Shown in pieces: positions 23,170-30,771 of a stretch of DNA of 38,125 nucleotides. Both the position numbers and the translations under genes were made by a program. Location of the stretch: assembly GCA_030428695.1 (NCBI GenBank), contig JAUIEM010000032.1:1-38125 (forward strand), read 5' to 3'. The number at the start of each line of letters is the position of its first letter. The first letter of the stretch is position 1. The notes under the pieces are model-generated. The model saw only the letters and a list, made by a program, of their open reading frames with translations, had not been told where the DNA came from and did not search any database. Origin of the DNA: a bacterium (GTDB lineage Bacteria; Planctomycetota; J058; JAJDCP01).

Positions 23170-23280
23170 GAGGTTGGGCGACCATCGCCCTGATTGCGCC
23201 ACCTCCTCGATCTCCTCTCCTCGTACCTCGGAGAAGAGATCTGCGGTGGTGTCGCAAACAGGGCTGCCGCCCAACTCCTC
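23170..23280. repeat. Long imperfect hairpin, arms about 50 bp
   Basis: The outer pair is GTTGGGCG (23173-23180) / CGCCCAAC (23268-23275). The middle pair is 23187-23203 with 23245-23264 (GCCCTG..TTGCG..CCACC conserved), and the inner pair GATCTC (23209-23214) / GAGATC (23236-23241). The tip, TCCTCGTACCTCGGAG, recurs with one change in the next hairpin at 23301-23333. Confidence 0.8.
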
Positions 23281-23300
23281 TTGTGTAGCCTGCAGCCCTT

Positions 23301-23333
23301 GACCCTCGCTCCTCGTTCCTCGGAGCGTGGGTC
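23301..23333. repeat. 12-bp hairpin sharing its tip with the preceding long hairpin
   Basis: GACCCTCGCTCC (23301-23312) pairs with GGAGCGTGGGTC (23322-23333), with one mismatch. The loop region TCCTCGTTCCTCGGAG repeats the tip of the 23170-23280 hairpin. Confidence 0.75.
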
Positions 23334-23467
23334 GGCGGGAACGTGTGCCACGGTCGTGCGACAATCCCGATCGAACCTTCCCATAGCGCGCGCGTCCCCG
23401 TCGGGAATGATCCTCCCCCCGGGCGCTCCCGGCCGGTAGACTCGGGCTCCCAGCGAGGAGGAGCGCG

Positions 23468-24244
23468 ATGCGGCGCCGGCATGTCTTCGAGTTCGTCGAT
23501 CAACCCTGGTTGCCCGAAGTGTTGCGCGAGGGCTCGCTCGAGGTGCTGTCGCTCGCGCTCTCGCGCGGGGTGTACGACGGCGTCGCGCCGGCCTTCGAGC
23601 GCTTCCTGCTGCGCACCGGCGCGGAGCGGCTGCTCGACCTCGGCAGTGGCGGTGGAGGCCCGACCCGCGCGCTGCTGGAGAGCTACGCCGCCGCGGGACG
23701 AACCCCGCCCCGGGTGGTGCTGTCCGACCTGTTCCCCAACCTCGCCGCCTTCGAGCGCGCGGCGGCGGAGGATCCGCGGGTGGAGTTCTGCGCGGAGCCG
23801 GTCTCGGCGGCCGAGGTGCCCCCCGAGCACGCCGCGCTGCCGCGGCTCCTGTGCACCGTCTTCCACCACTTCCCGCCCGCGCTCGCCCAGCAGGTGCTCA
23901 GCGACGCGGCGGCGCGCGCCCCCGGGATCTTCATCGTCGAGCCCCTCGAGCGCAATCCCCTGCGCTACCTGCCGATGATCGTGCGGGGGCTGCCCTCGTT
24001 CGTCGAGAGTCCCTTCCGGAGCCCGCGGCAGCGCCTGGCCAAGGCCTTCTTCAGCTTCGTGCTGCCGCTGATTCCGGCTGTCCTGGCCTGGGATGGGACG
24101 GTCAGCGCCCTGCGCATGTACAGCGAGGAGGAGCTGATGGCGATGGCGGCGCGCACCGGCGCCGAGGACTACGACTGGGAGTACGGCACCGCGCCCTTCG
24201 CCCCCCTCGGGCGGGTGACCTGGTTCGCGGGCGTGCGGCGCTGA
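23468..24244 (+). CDS. SAM-dependent methyltransferase-like protein
   Basis: The 258-residue protein has a methyltransferase core: LLDLGSGGGGPTRALLE (motif I), RVVLSDLFPNL (acidic end of strand 2), then RLLCTVFHHFPPALAQQVL and GIFIVEPLERNPLRYL. The N-terminus FEFVDQPWLPEVLREGSLEVL precedes the fold. A hydrophobic stretch, AFFSFVLPLIPAVLAW (about 195-210), may be membrane-associated, and the protein ends GRVTWFAGVRR. The substrate is unknown. ATG 23468 follows a strong GAGGAGGAG site. A TAGACT box (23437-23442) lies 25 bases upstream without a good -35. It is read away from the foldback region. Confidence 0.8.
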   Translation: MRRRHVFEFVDQPWLPEVLREGSLEVLSLALSRGVYDGVAPAFERFLLRTGAERLLDLGSGGGGPTRALLESYAAAGRTPPRVVLSDLFPNLAAFERAAAEDPRVEFCAEPVSAAEVPPEHAALPRLLCTVFHHFPPALAQQVLSDAAARAPGIFIVEPLERNPLRYLPMIVRGLPSFVESPFRSPRQRLAKAFFSFVLPLIPAVLAWDGTVSALRMYSEEELMAMAARTGAEDYDWEYGTAPFAPLGRVTWFAGVRR

Positions 24245-24310
24245 AGGCCGATCTCGCACCGTCGCAGCGGTTTTTGTAATGTAGGGCCTCGCAAGCAGCG
24301 GGGGTGGGCG

Positions 24311-26482
24311 ATGGGACGACGGAAACGCAAGAAGCGGCGCGGCGCATCCTCCGCCGAGGAGAGCGCGCCGCAGGCTGCGGAGCCAGCGAAGCAGGCCGCG
24401 CCCGCCGCGGCCTCCAAAGAGTCGCCTGCCCCTGAGCCCGCGGACGGGCCATCCGCGCTGCCTGCGTTGCTCCTGTGCGCCGCCCTCGGTCTGCTCTACG
24501 CGGTGTACGCCTATCTCTCCGAAGGCGCCTTCAACGACGACGACATCGCGCGCTTCTTCAACACCCGCGGCGCCCTCGGCCGGCCGCGGGAGTTCATCGA
24601 CCTGTGGAACCGCCCGGGCTTCGTGCTCGTGTACGTGCTGCCCGCCCAGCTCGGCTACTGGGCGGTCGAGCTGACCACGGTCGCGATCACCACCCTGACC
24701 GCCTGGTTCAGCTACACCGCCGCCCGCGCCTTCGGCCTGCGGCCCGCCTGGCTCGCGGCGGGCCTGGCCGGTTTGATGCCCTTCGTGCTGCTGCTGTCCT
24801 TCTCGGCCCTGACCGAGCCGCTCGCGGCCTGCCTGCTCGCGGCGGCGCTGACCGCCTGGGCGCGGGGGCGGCTGACCCTCAGCGCGGGGCTGGTCGCGCT
24901 CCTGCCCCTCGCCCGCACCGAGCTCGCGCTGCTGCTCGGGGTGTGGGGCCTCGCGTTGCTGCTGCGGAGACACTGGCGGGGCCTGTTCCTCCTGCCTCTC
25001 GGACTGTTCCTGTGGAACGCGGCGGGCTGGTACTTCACGGGTCGGCCCCTCTGGCTGCTCGGCGCGATCTTCCCGGAGAACGCGCCGCGCCTGTACGACG
25101 CGGTCGAGCTCTGGCACTACCACAAGGGCTTCATCTTCATCGTCGGGCCGGTCGTCTTCGGCCTGTTGCTGGTCGGTCTCGTCGTCGAGTGTTGGCGGAT
25201 GTTCGTCGAGCTGTCGACGTCCTGGCAGCGCTTCCTGCTGATCGCCGGCTCCTTCTGTCTGGTCAGCGCGGCGTACATCTACCTGTCGGCGTACTCGACC
25301 ACGGGGCAGGCGGCGGGTTTCCTCCGCCACTTCGTCTCCCTCGCGCCGCTGATGGCGCTGCTCGCCCTGCGCGGCTTCGAGGTCTGGCTGCGGCCGAAGG
25401 GGCGGCACGGCGTCGTCGCGCTCGGGGTGCTGGCGCTGGCCTGCTGGCTGTGCTACCGCTATCTCAGCGTCGAGCTGGTCGGGTCGCACTTTCTCGGCCA
25501 GGAGGTCGAGCACGCCAAGCTCGCGCTGGTCGGCGGGCTGACGGTGATCCTGCTCGCGCGGATGCTGGTCCCGACCCTCGCCCGCGGACGCCAGGCGGTG
25601 ACCTGGCTCGCGCTGCTGGTGCTCGCCGGCCACGCTTCCTACGCGACCAGCCACGTCGACCCGATCCCGTTGACCGAAGAGCAGGAGATGATCCGCGAGC
25701 TCGCGGACTGGTACGCCGCGAGCGGCCTGGCGGACCGCCCGACGCTGTGCAACCAGGTCTGGTTCCACCTCTTTACCGGCCGCGACTGGCTCGACAAAGA
25801 GGAGACGCCCTTCCTCAAGAACGCGTCGATGGCGGCGGCGGAACCGGGGACGATCGCGATCTGGGAGAGCCACTACGGCCACCGTCTGCACGGCGACGTC
25901 TCCCTCGACGACCTCAACGAGGCGCGCGCCTGGCGCACCCTGCGCGCCTTCTCCTCCCCGGACGGCAGGCGGCTCGCGGCGGTGTACGAGAAGCTGCCGG
26001 AGCCGGGCCGGCGCGGAGCGATGCCGCGCGGCGACTACGTGCACGAGGCCTTCGGCGTGCGCTTCGGCATGATGCGCGCGCCCGCCGGCTGGCAGTACAC
26101 CCCTGTCGAGCAGGGTCTCACGCTGCTCAAGGGCGTCCGCAGCGACGGCTCCGGCCAGCTCGAGCTGCGCATCGAGCGCCACCTCAACCCCCTGCTCAGC
26201 GTCGAGGCCTACCTCGGCGGCTTATCCCAGCAACTCGCGGCCAACCCCGCCGTCACGGTCGGCACGACCGGGCGCACCGAGGACGGGCGCTGGGCCCTGC
26301 TGCGCTACAGCACGAGCAGCGCCTGGTACGAACAGTGGGTCACCCTGTCGCCCGCGCGGGCCGAGGCGCTGGTGGTGACCTTCGTCGTCCCGAGCGGCGG
26401 CATCGACCCGAGCGCGACCTTCCCCGCGCTGATCGAGCAGATCGACGCCGAGGCCTTCCGCGCGGAGCCCGGCACACCCTGA
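24311..26482 (+). CDS. Polytopic membrane protein, GT-C glycosyltransferase-like, with C-terminal soluble domain
   Basis: The 723-residue protein starts with a basic, Ala-rich cytoplasmic tail (MGRRKRKKRRGASS), then about eleven membrane helices from residue 50. After the first helix comes FNDDDIARFFNTRG, an acidic loop like the catalytic aspartate loop of GT-C mannosyl/arabinosyltransferases, followed by RPGFVLVYVLPAQLGYW and FSALTEPLAACLL. The C-terminal 270 residues are soluble and include HVDPIPLTEEQEMIRELADWY, the usual post-membrane part of these enzymes, then a beta-rich domain (GVRFGMMRAPAGWQYTP). ATG 24311 has GGGGGTGGG upstream. It heads a four-gene unit with the ABC transporter 14 bases downstream. 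Acceptor and donor are unknown. Confidence 0.75.
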   Translation: MGRRKRKKRRGASSAEESAPQAAEPAKQAAPAAASKESPAPEPADGPSALPALLLCAALGLLYAVYAYLSEGAFNDDDIARFFNTRGALGRPREFIDLWNRPGFVLVYVLPAQLGYWAVELTTVAITTLTAWFSYTAARAFGLRPAWLAAGLAGLMPFVLLLSFSALTEPLAACLLAAALTAWARGRLTLSAGLVALLPLARTELALLLGVWGLALLLRRHWRGLFLLPLGLFLWNAAGWYFTGRPLWLLGAIFPENAPRLYDAVELWHYHKGFIFIVGPVVFGLLLVGLVVECWRMFVELSTSWQRFLLIAGSFCLVSAAYIYLSAYSTTGQAAGFLRHFVSLAPLMALLALRGFEVWLRPKGRHGVVALGVLALACWLCYRYLSVELVGSHFLGQEVEHAKLALVGGLTVILLARMLVPTLARGRQAVTWLALLVLAGHASYATSHVDPIPLTEEQEMIRELADWYAASGLADRPTLCNQVWFHLFTGRDWLDKEETPFLKNASMAAAEPGTIAIWESHYGHRLHGDVSLDDLNEARAWRTLRAFSSPDGRRLAAVYEKLPEPGRRGAMPRGDYVHEAFGVRFGMMRAPAGWQYTPVEQGLTLLKGVRSDGSGQLELRIERHLNPLLSVEAYLGGLSQQLAANPAVTVGTTGRTEDGRWALLRYSTSSAWYEQWVTLSPARAEALVVTFVVPSGGIDPSATFPALIEQIDAEAFRAEPGTP

Positions 26483-26496
26483 CAAGGAGCTCGCCG

Positions 26497-27435
26497 ATGG
26501 CCGACGCCGTCGTCCTCGAGAACGTGACCAAGCGCTTCGCCGGCTTCACCGCCGTCGATGGCCTGAGCCTGGCGGTGCCGCGCTCGTGCATCTACGGCTT
26601 CATCGGGCCGAACGGCTCGGGGAAGACGACGACGATGCGGATGATCATGCGCCTGTACCTGCCCGACGCCGGCGCGATCACCGTGCTCGGCAAGCAGGGT
26701 GAGCGGGCGGCGGACGATCGGGTCGGCTACCTGCCCGAGGAGCGCGGGCTGTACAAAAAGATGAAGGTCGGCGAGATCCTGCGCTTCTTCGCCGGCCTCA
26801 AGGGACGCAGCGACCCGCAACAGGCGATGCGTCGCTGGCTCGAGCGGCTCGAGCTGGCCGCCTGGGAGCACAAGAAGGTCGAGACCTTGTCGAAGGGCAT
26901 GGCGCGGAAGCTGCAGTTCATCGCCGCGGTGATCGCCGAGCCGCAGCTGGTGATCCTCGACGAGCCCTTCAGCGGCCTCGACCCGGTCGCCAGCGAGGTG
27001 CTGCGCGAGGCGGTGCTCGACCTCAAGCGCCAGGGCACGACGGTGATCCTGTCGACCCATGACATGGAGGTCGCCGAGAAGATGTGCGACGCGATCTTCA
27101 TGATCTACCGCGGCAAGAAGGTGCTCGACGGCAGCTTCGAGGCGATCTCCGACCGCTACGGCGCGGACACCGTGCGGGTGCGGCTCGGCGAGCAGGGCGT
27201 GGAGCTCTCCGCCCTCGACGGCGTCGAGGCGGTGCGCGACTACGGGCGCTTCCAGGAGCTGCGGCTGGCGGAGGGCACCGATCCCCAGGCGCTGCTGCGC
27301 AGCCTGCTCGAGCGCGGGACGGTGCGCCACTTCGAGCTCGCCCGGCCGACGCTGCGCGACATCTTCGTGCGCATCGCCCAACCCGAGGCCGCGGAGCTGG
27401 CGGCGGGCGCCTCCCCGGCAGGAGGTGGATCATGA
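26497..27435 (+). CDS. ABC transporter ATP-binding protein, NatA-like
   Basis: This 312-residue ATPase energises the following permease. Walker A GPNGSGKT (37-44), Q-loop region YLPEERGLYKKM (79-90), signature LSKGM (131-135, typical of the NatA subgroup instead of LSGGQ), Walker B LVILDEP (151-157) and switch histidine STHDM are all present. It has a C-terminal extension (about 220-312) as in NatA-type proteins. ATG 26497 has AAGGAG (26484-26489) seven bases upstream. The stop overlaps the permease ATG by four bases. A role in sodium or drug efflux is known for relatives; here the substrate is open. Confidence 0.93.
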   Translation: MADAVVLENVTKRFAGFTAVDGLSLAVPRSCIYGFIGPNGSGKTTTMRMIMRLYLPDAGAITVLGKQGERAADDRVGYLPEERGLYKKMKVGEILRFFAGLKGRSDPQQAMRRWLERLELAAWEHKKVETLSKGMARKLQFIAAVIAEPQLVILDEPFSGLDPVASEVLREAVLDLKRQGTTVILSTHDMEVAEKMCDAIFMIYRGKKVLDGSFEAISDRYGADTVRVRLGEQGVELSALDGVEAVRDYGRFQELRLAEGTDPQALLRSLLERGTVRHFELARPTLRDIFVRIAQPEAAELAAGASPAGGGS

Positions 27436-28781
27436 GGAAGGCGCTCGTCATCGCCCGGCGCGAGTTCATCGCGACCGTGCGCACGAAGATCTTCATCCTG
27501 TCGATTGTGCTGATGCCGGTGCTGATGGCGGGCGGCCTGATCGCCGAGGTGCTGTTCCGCGAGTTTCGCGACCTCGACGACCGCACCGTCGCCGTGATCG
27601 ACCGCACGGCGGCGGAGGGCGTGCCGGCGGGCATGCTGCGGGCGGCGCTCGAGGCGGCCGCGACGCAGCGCAACGAGGAGGAGATCTACACCGATCCTTT
27701 CGGTATCACCCTGTCGAGCGAGAAGAAGCAGCGCCGCCCGCGCTTCGTCGTCGAGGCGGTCGAGGCGCCGGGGGGCGACTCGGTCGCGCTGGCCGAGACC
27801 CGCGTCGCGCTGTCGGAGAGGGTGCGCAACAAGGAGCTGTTCGCCTTCGTCGAGATCGAGCCGGGGGCCCTCGAGGGGGCGGGGGCGATCTACTTCTTCT
27901 CGGACAACATCGCCGACGACGCGCTGCGCGGCTGGACCCAGCGCACCCTCGACGCCGCGATCCGCGCCTGGCGCGTCGAGCGCACCGGCCTGCCGCCGGA
28001 CACGCTGGCCTGGGCGACCGCGCCGAACGTCGTCGCCCTGCGCGGGCTGTCGTCGAAGAGCGCCAGCGGGGAGATCTCCGAGACCGCGACCGAGGCGAAC
28101 GTCGCGCGCATGATCAGCGCTCTGGTGATGCTCGGGCTGATCTTCTTCAGCGTGATGTTCGCGACGATGCCGCTGGTGCACAGCACGGTCGAGGAGAAGA
28201 TGCAGCGCATCGCCGAGGTCCTGCTCGGCTCGATCCCGCCCTTCCAGCTGATGCTCGGGAAGCTGCTCGGGGCGGTCGCGGTCTCCCTGGTCATCGTCAG
28301 CCTGTACCTCGGCGGGGCGGTCGTCGTCGCGCTGCAGTTCGGCTACGGGGACGTGATCGGGGCGGCGCGGCTGGTCTGGTTTTTTCTCTTCCTGGTGCTC
28401 GCGGTGACGATGTTCGGCGCCCTGCTGCTCGCCCTCGGCTCGGCGGTCAGCGACATGAAGGAGGCGCAGAGCGCGGTGATGCCGGTCTCGATCCTGATGA
28501 GCCTGCCGGCCTTCGTCGTCGGTCCGGTGCTGCAGGCCCCCGACGGCACGCTCTCCCTGGTGCTCTCGCTGTTTCCCCTGACCGCGCCGACCATCATGAC
28601 GATGCGCCTCGGCCTCGACCCCGGTATGCCCCTCTGGCAGCCGCTGGTCGCCGTGCTCGGGGCGCTCGCGACCACGCTGTTCGCGGTCTGGGCGGCCGGG
28701 CGCATCTTCCGGGTCGGCATGCTGATGACCGGGAAGCGCCCGAGCTACAAGGAGATGCTGCGCTGGATCGCGTCGGCCTAG
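27432..28781 (+). CDS. ABC-2 type permease, NatB-like
   Basis: The 449-residue permease has one N-terminal helix (IFILSIVLMPVLMAGGLIAEV), a large external domain (about 45-225), and five or six C-terminal helices from about 230. EEKMQRIAEVLLGSIPPFQLMLGKLLG, next to the second helix, matches the coupling-helix motif of NatB/ABC-2 exporters (EEKxxRxxEVLLxSxxPxxLMxGKxLG). ATG 27432 overlaps the ATPase stop (ATGA) and uses GGAGGT (27421-27426) inside the ATPase gene. One ATPase plus one permease implies a homodimeric transporter. The N-terminal RREF motif is typical of the family. Confidence 0.9.
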   Translation: MRKALVIARREFIATVRTKIFILSIVLMPVLMAGGLIAEVLFREFRDLDDRTVAVIDRTAAEGVPAGMLRAALEAAATQRNEEEIYTDPFGITLSSEKKQRRPRFVVEAVEAPGGDSVALAETRVALSERVRNKELFAFVEIEPGALEGAGAIYFFSDNIADDALRGWTQRTLDAAIRAWRVERTGLPPDTLAWATAPNVVALRGLSSKSASGEISETATEANVARMISALVMLGLIFFSVMFATMPLVHSTVEEKMQRIAEVLLGSIPPFQLMLGKLLGAVAVSLVIVSLYLGGAVVVALQFGYGDVIGAARLVWFFLFLVLAVTMFGALLLALGSAVSDMKEAQSAVMPVSILMSLPAFVVGPVLQAPDGTLSLVLSLFPLTAPTIMTMRLGLDPGMPLWQPLVAVLGALATTLFAVWAAGRIFRVGMLMTGKRPSYKEMLRWIASA

Positions 28782-29407
28782 AACGCCCCCGCCTGCTCGT
28801 ATTCCTGCGCTATCCTCGCCCGGGGCGGGCGAAGACGCGGCTGATCCCGCTGCTCGGCGCGGAGGGTGCCTGCGCCGCCTACCGCTGGATGGCGGCCCGC
28901 CTGCTCGCCCAGGTCGAGGCGCCGGCCTGGGACACCCGCGCCCTCGTCCATCCGCCTGCCGACCTGGCCGCGGCGCGAGACTGGCTGGAGCGAGAGGCCT
29001 TCCCCCAGGCGCCGGGAGACCTCGGCGCGAAGCTGACGGCGGCCTTCGCGGACGCGTTCGCCGCGGGGGCGCCGGCCGCGATCGCGATCGGCAGCGACTG
29101 CCTGGGGGTCGACCGGACGCTGCTGGCGCGGGCCTTCGCGCGGCTGGAGAGCGCGGACGCGGTGCTCGCGCCGGCGCGCGACGGCGGCTACACGCTGCTC
29201 GGTCTGGCCCGGCCGCTGCCCGAGGTGTTCCGCGCGATCCCCTGGAGCAGCCCGGACACCTGCGCGGTCACGCGGCGACGCCTGGCGACCGTGGGGGCGC
29301 GCTGGTCCGAGCTCGAGATGATGGATGACATCGACACGCCGGAAGACTTCCGGGAGGCGGTCGCGCGCTGGCCGGAGCTCGCGCGCTTCCTGCCTCCCGG
29401 GGCGTGA
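28763..29407 (+). CDS. DUF2064/TIGR04282-type glycosyltransferase-like protein
   Basis: About 214 residues of the nucleotidyltransferase-like GT-A fold. The signature RPRLLVFLRYPRPGRAKTRL is at the N-terminus, followed by GSDCLGVDRTLLARAF, DGGYTLLGLARPL and DDIDTPEDF, as in the family. No ATG, GTG or TTG lies near the conserved start. CTG at 28763, with AAGGAG (28749-28754) eight bases upstream inside the permease gene, is the best candidate; CTG 28793 is an alternative. The start is therefore uncertain by about ten codons, though the frame is secure. The gene closes the transporter operon and stops seven bases before the convergent pilin stop. The biochemical role of this family is poorly known. 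Confidence 0.8.
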   Translation: MDRVGLERPRLLVFLRYPRPGRAKTRLIPLLGAEGACAAYRWMAARLLAQVEAPAWDTRALVHPPADLAAARDWLEREAFPQAPGDLGAKLTAAFADAFAAGAPAAIAIGSDCLGVDRTLLARAFARLESADAVLAPARDGGYTLLGLARPLPEVFRAIPWSSPDTCAVTRRRLATVGARWSELEMMDDIDTPEDFREAVARWPELARFLPPGA

Positions 29408-29414
29408 GAATCGA

Positions 29415-29834
29415 TCAGGGGCCGGTGCCGACCTTGTAGGTACGCATCGCGGCCTCGCCGTCGGGCACATAGATGTACAGGGAGTCGGTGTAGGGCGCCT
29501 CGGGGGCGTCGGGCATGTACTTCGCCGCGCCGTTGATGCCGTACCACGCGGTGAGGGTGAGCGAGTCGTCGGTGCCGCGCGAGAGCGACGTGAGGCAGGC
29601 GGCGCGGACGACGCCGCCAGGCAGGAAGTCGTCCTTGCCCTTCGAGCGGGTGATCAGGTACTGCTGGTGCTGCAGCAGCACGGTGTTGAGGTTCGAGCGG
29701 TAGTCTTCGATGTTCGCCGCTTCGGCCTCTTCGATCGCCCCCGTCATGCTGACGAAGATGACGACCGAGAGGATCGCGACGATGATCATCACGATCATCA
29801 GCTCGACCAGGGTCACAGCCTTGCGAAACTTCAC
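29415..29834 (-). CDS. Type II secretion/type IV pilus pseudopilin-like protein
   Basis: The 139-residue protein has a prepilin N-terminus: basic MKFRKA, then VTLVELMIVMIIVAILSVVIF with Glu at mature position 5. It would be processed by prepilin peptidase and assembled in a pseudopilus or pilus. The usual Gly-Phe at the cut site is Ala-Val here. The soluble part (DYRSNLNTVLLQHQQYLITRSKGKDDFLPGG) resembles GspG/GspH-like minor pseudopilins. The start is GTG 29834. No secretion or pilus assembly gene is nearby, as is common for planctomycete pseudopilins. The 298-base gap to the next gene holds AT-rich sequence, a possible extended -10 TGCTACTCT on the minus strand near 29925, and the promoter at 30076. 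Confidence 0.82.
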   Translation of the reverse strand: MKFRKAVTLVELMIVMIIVAILSVVIFVSMTGAIEEAEAANIEDYRSNLNTVLLQHQQYLITRSKGKDDFLPGGVVRAACLTSLSRGTDDSLTLTAWYGINGAAKYMPDAPEAPYTDSLYIYVPDGEAAMRTYKVGTGP

Positions 29835-30075
29835 GGGAAAATCCCCTGTCTACGATAAACAACTGAAAACAAGTACGAGCTTCCGCGGCACGAAAAAGAG
29901 GGTCCGGGAAGCACCGATAGAGTAGCAGCTGACCGGGCGCGGAAAAAGCCGTCGGTTCGTCCCGTCCCGAGAACTTCGTGCGGCGTCCTCGGCCCGGTTG
30001 ATCCAAACGGGCTCGCAGCGGTGGGGGTCGCGGCCCGCCGGTGCCGGGGGCCGCCTGCCCGTGAGCGGAGGCCGC

Positions 30076-30104
30076 TCGACAGAGGGGGCCGGGGTCGCTA
30101 TCCT
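30076..30104 (+). promoter_or_regulatory. Sigma70 promoter of the thermonuclease gene
   Basis: TCGACA (30076-30081), 17 bases, TATCCT (30099-30104), 29 bases before GTG 30133. Confidence 0.65.
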
Positions 30105-30132
30105 GGGCGCCCTCAACGAAGGGAGGTCTACC

Positions 30133-30678
30133 GTGCGTCTCGTGCTCCTGTCCCTGTCGCTCCTGGTCCTCGGTTGCTCCGACGCCGGGCCCACACCGCC
30201 ACCGCCGCAGCAGGAGCAGCCGCACCCCGCGGTCCCGGCGCCCGGCTCCAGCGCGAAGGTCGTCGCGGAAGAGGTCGTCGACGGCGACACCTTCTGGACC
30301 ACGTGGAACGGGGCGCGCAAGAGGGTGCGTCTGCTCGGCGTCGACTGCCCCGAGCGCGAGCTGAACGACGACGACCGGCGGCGCTTCGGCGAGGACCTGA
30401 CCCTCGAGGGCTACCGGCGTTCGACGGAGTTCCTGCGCGGCCTGGTCGAGGGCGAGGAGGTCGAGCTGCGCTTCTCGGTCAGCGGCGACCAGATCGACAA
30501 CACGAGCTCGAAGCGGCTGCTCGCCTACGTCCACGTCGGCGACACCGACGTCAACGCCGAGATCTGCCGCCAGGGGTACACGTACTGGTACGACCGCTAC
30601 GAGCATGACCGGCGCGAGGAGTTCGGCGGCTATGTGCGCGAGGCCCAGGAGGCCGGCCGTGGCCTGTGGGCGCCGTAG
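30133..30678 (+). CDS. Secreted thermonuclease (SNase) lipoprotein
   Basis: The 181-residue protein starts with a lipoprotein signal, MRLVLLSLSLLVLGC (Cys15 lipidated), and a Pro/Gln-rich spacer. The staphylococcal nuclease domain (about 42-181) shows VVDGDTFW (Asp50, Asp52), RVRLLGVDCPE (Arg66, Asp71, Glu74) and KRLLAYVHV with the second catalytic Arg, so calcium-dependent hydrolysis of DNA or RNA outside the inner membrane is expected. GTG 30133 follows GGAGGT (30122-30127) by five bases. There is no adjacent competence or nucleotide uptake gene. It is a single-gene unit. Confidence 0.92.
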   Translation: MRLVLLSLSLLVLGCSDAGPTPPPPQQEQPHPAVPAPGSSAKVVAEEVVDGDTFWTTWNGARKRVRLLGVDCPERELNDDDRRRFGEDLTLEGYRRSTEFLRGLVEGEEVELRFSVSGDQIDNTSSKRLLAYVHVGDTDVNAEICRQGYTYWYDRYEHDRREEFGGYVREAQEAGRGLWAP

Positions 30679-30693
30679 CGGCCCGAAAACGCT

Positions 30694-30722
30694 TCGTGCC
30701 GTGTCGTACCGGGCACTAGAAT
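30694..30722 (+). promoter_or_regulatory. Sigma70-like promoter of the M1 aminopeptidase gene
   Basis: TCGTGC (30694-30699), 17 bases, TAGAAT (30717-30722), 49 bases before ATG 30772. A second -10-like run, TACAGAATACT, follows at 30732-30742. Confidence 0.5.
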
Positions 30723-30771
30723 ACGGACGGCTACAGAATACTGACGGCCACCCCCCACCGCTGAGGTTCCG

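Larger units (their letters stand above)
22637..23372. other. Gene-free foldback region: nested long inverted repeats (candidate MITE-like element or structured RNA)
   Basis: This stretch lies between divergent genes and has no convincing coding frame. It holds many long pairings: 22787-22795 with 22889-22897 (9 bp perfect, AGGTTGCCC); 22796-22819 with 22852-22875 (24 bp, one mismatch), followed by six Ts at 22882-22887; 22917-22927 with 23159-23170; the G/C-run block 22939-22962 with 23117-23142; 23019-23033 with 23046-23063 (15 bp plus a 3-base bulge, around CCGATCGG at 23037-23044); 23170-23280, a hairpin with about 50-bp arms; and 23301-23312 with 23322-23333. Several pairs are nested around 23040, so the whole approximates a large imperfect palindrome. 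GATCGGG at 22637 and CCCGATC at 23366 may mark its limits. The pairings are seen; element identity is inferred. Confidence 0.6.

Noticed and set aside
23173..23275. Integron attC-like site (GTTGGGC...GCCCAAC)
   Set aside because: The core motifs are in the reverse order: attC begins with RYYYAAC and ends with GTTRRRY. No integrase or cassette is present.
22879..23364. Minus-strand 161-codon frame and other frames across the foldback region
   Set aside because: Composition is unlike neighbouring proteins, the frames follow the inverted repeats, there is no ribosome site and no recognisable fold.
24258..24275. Intrinsic terminator ACCG-TCGCAG-CGGT plus five Ts after the methyltransferase gene
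   Set aside because: A four-base-pair stem is too short to rely on, and the T run merges with a possible -10 (TGTAAT or TAATGT) for the next gene.
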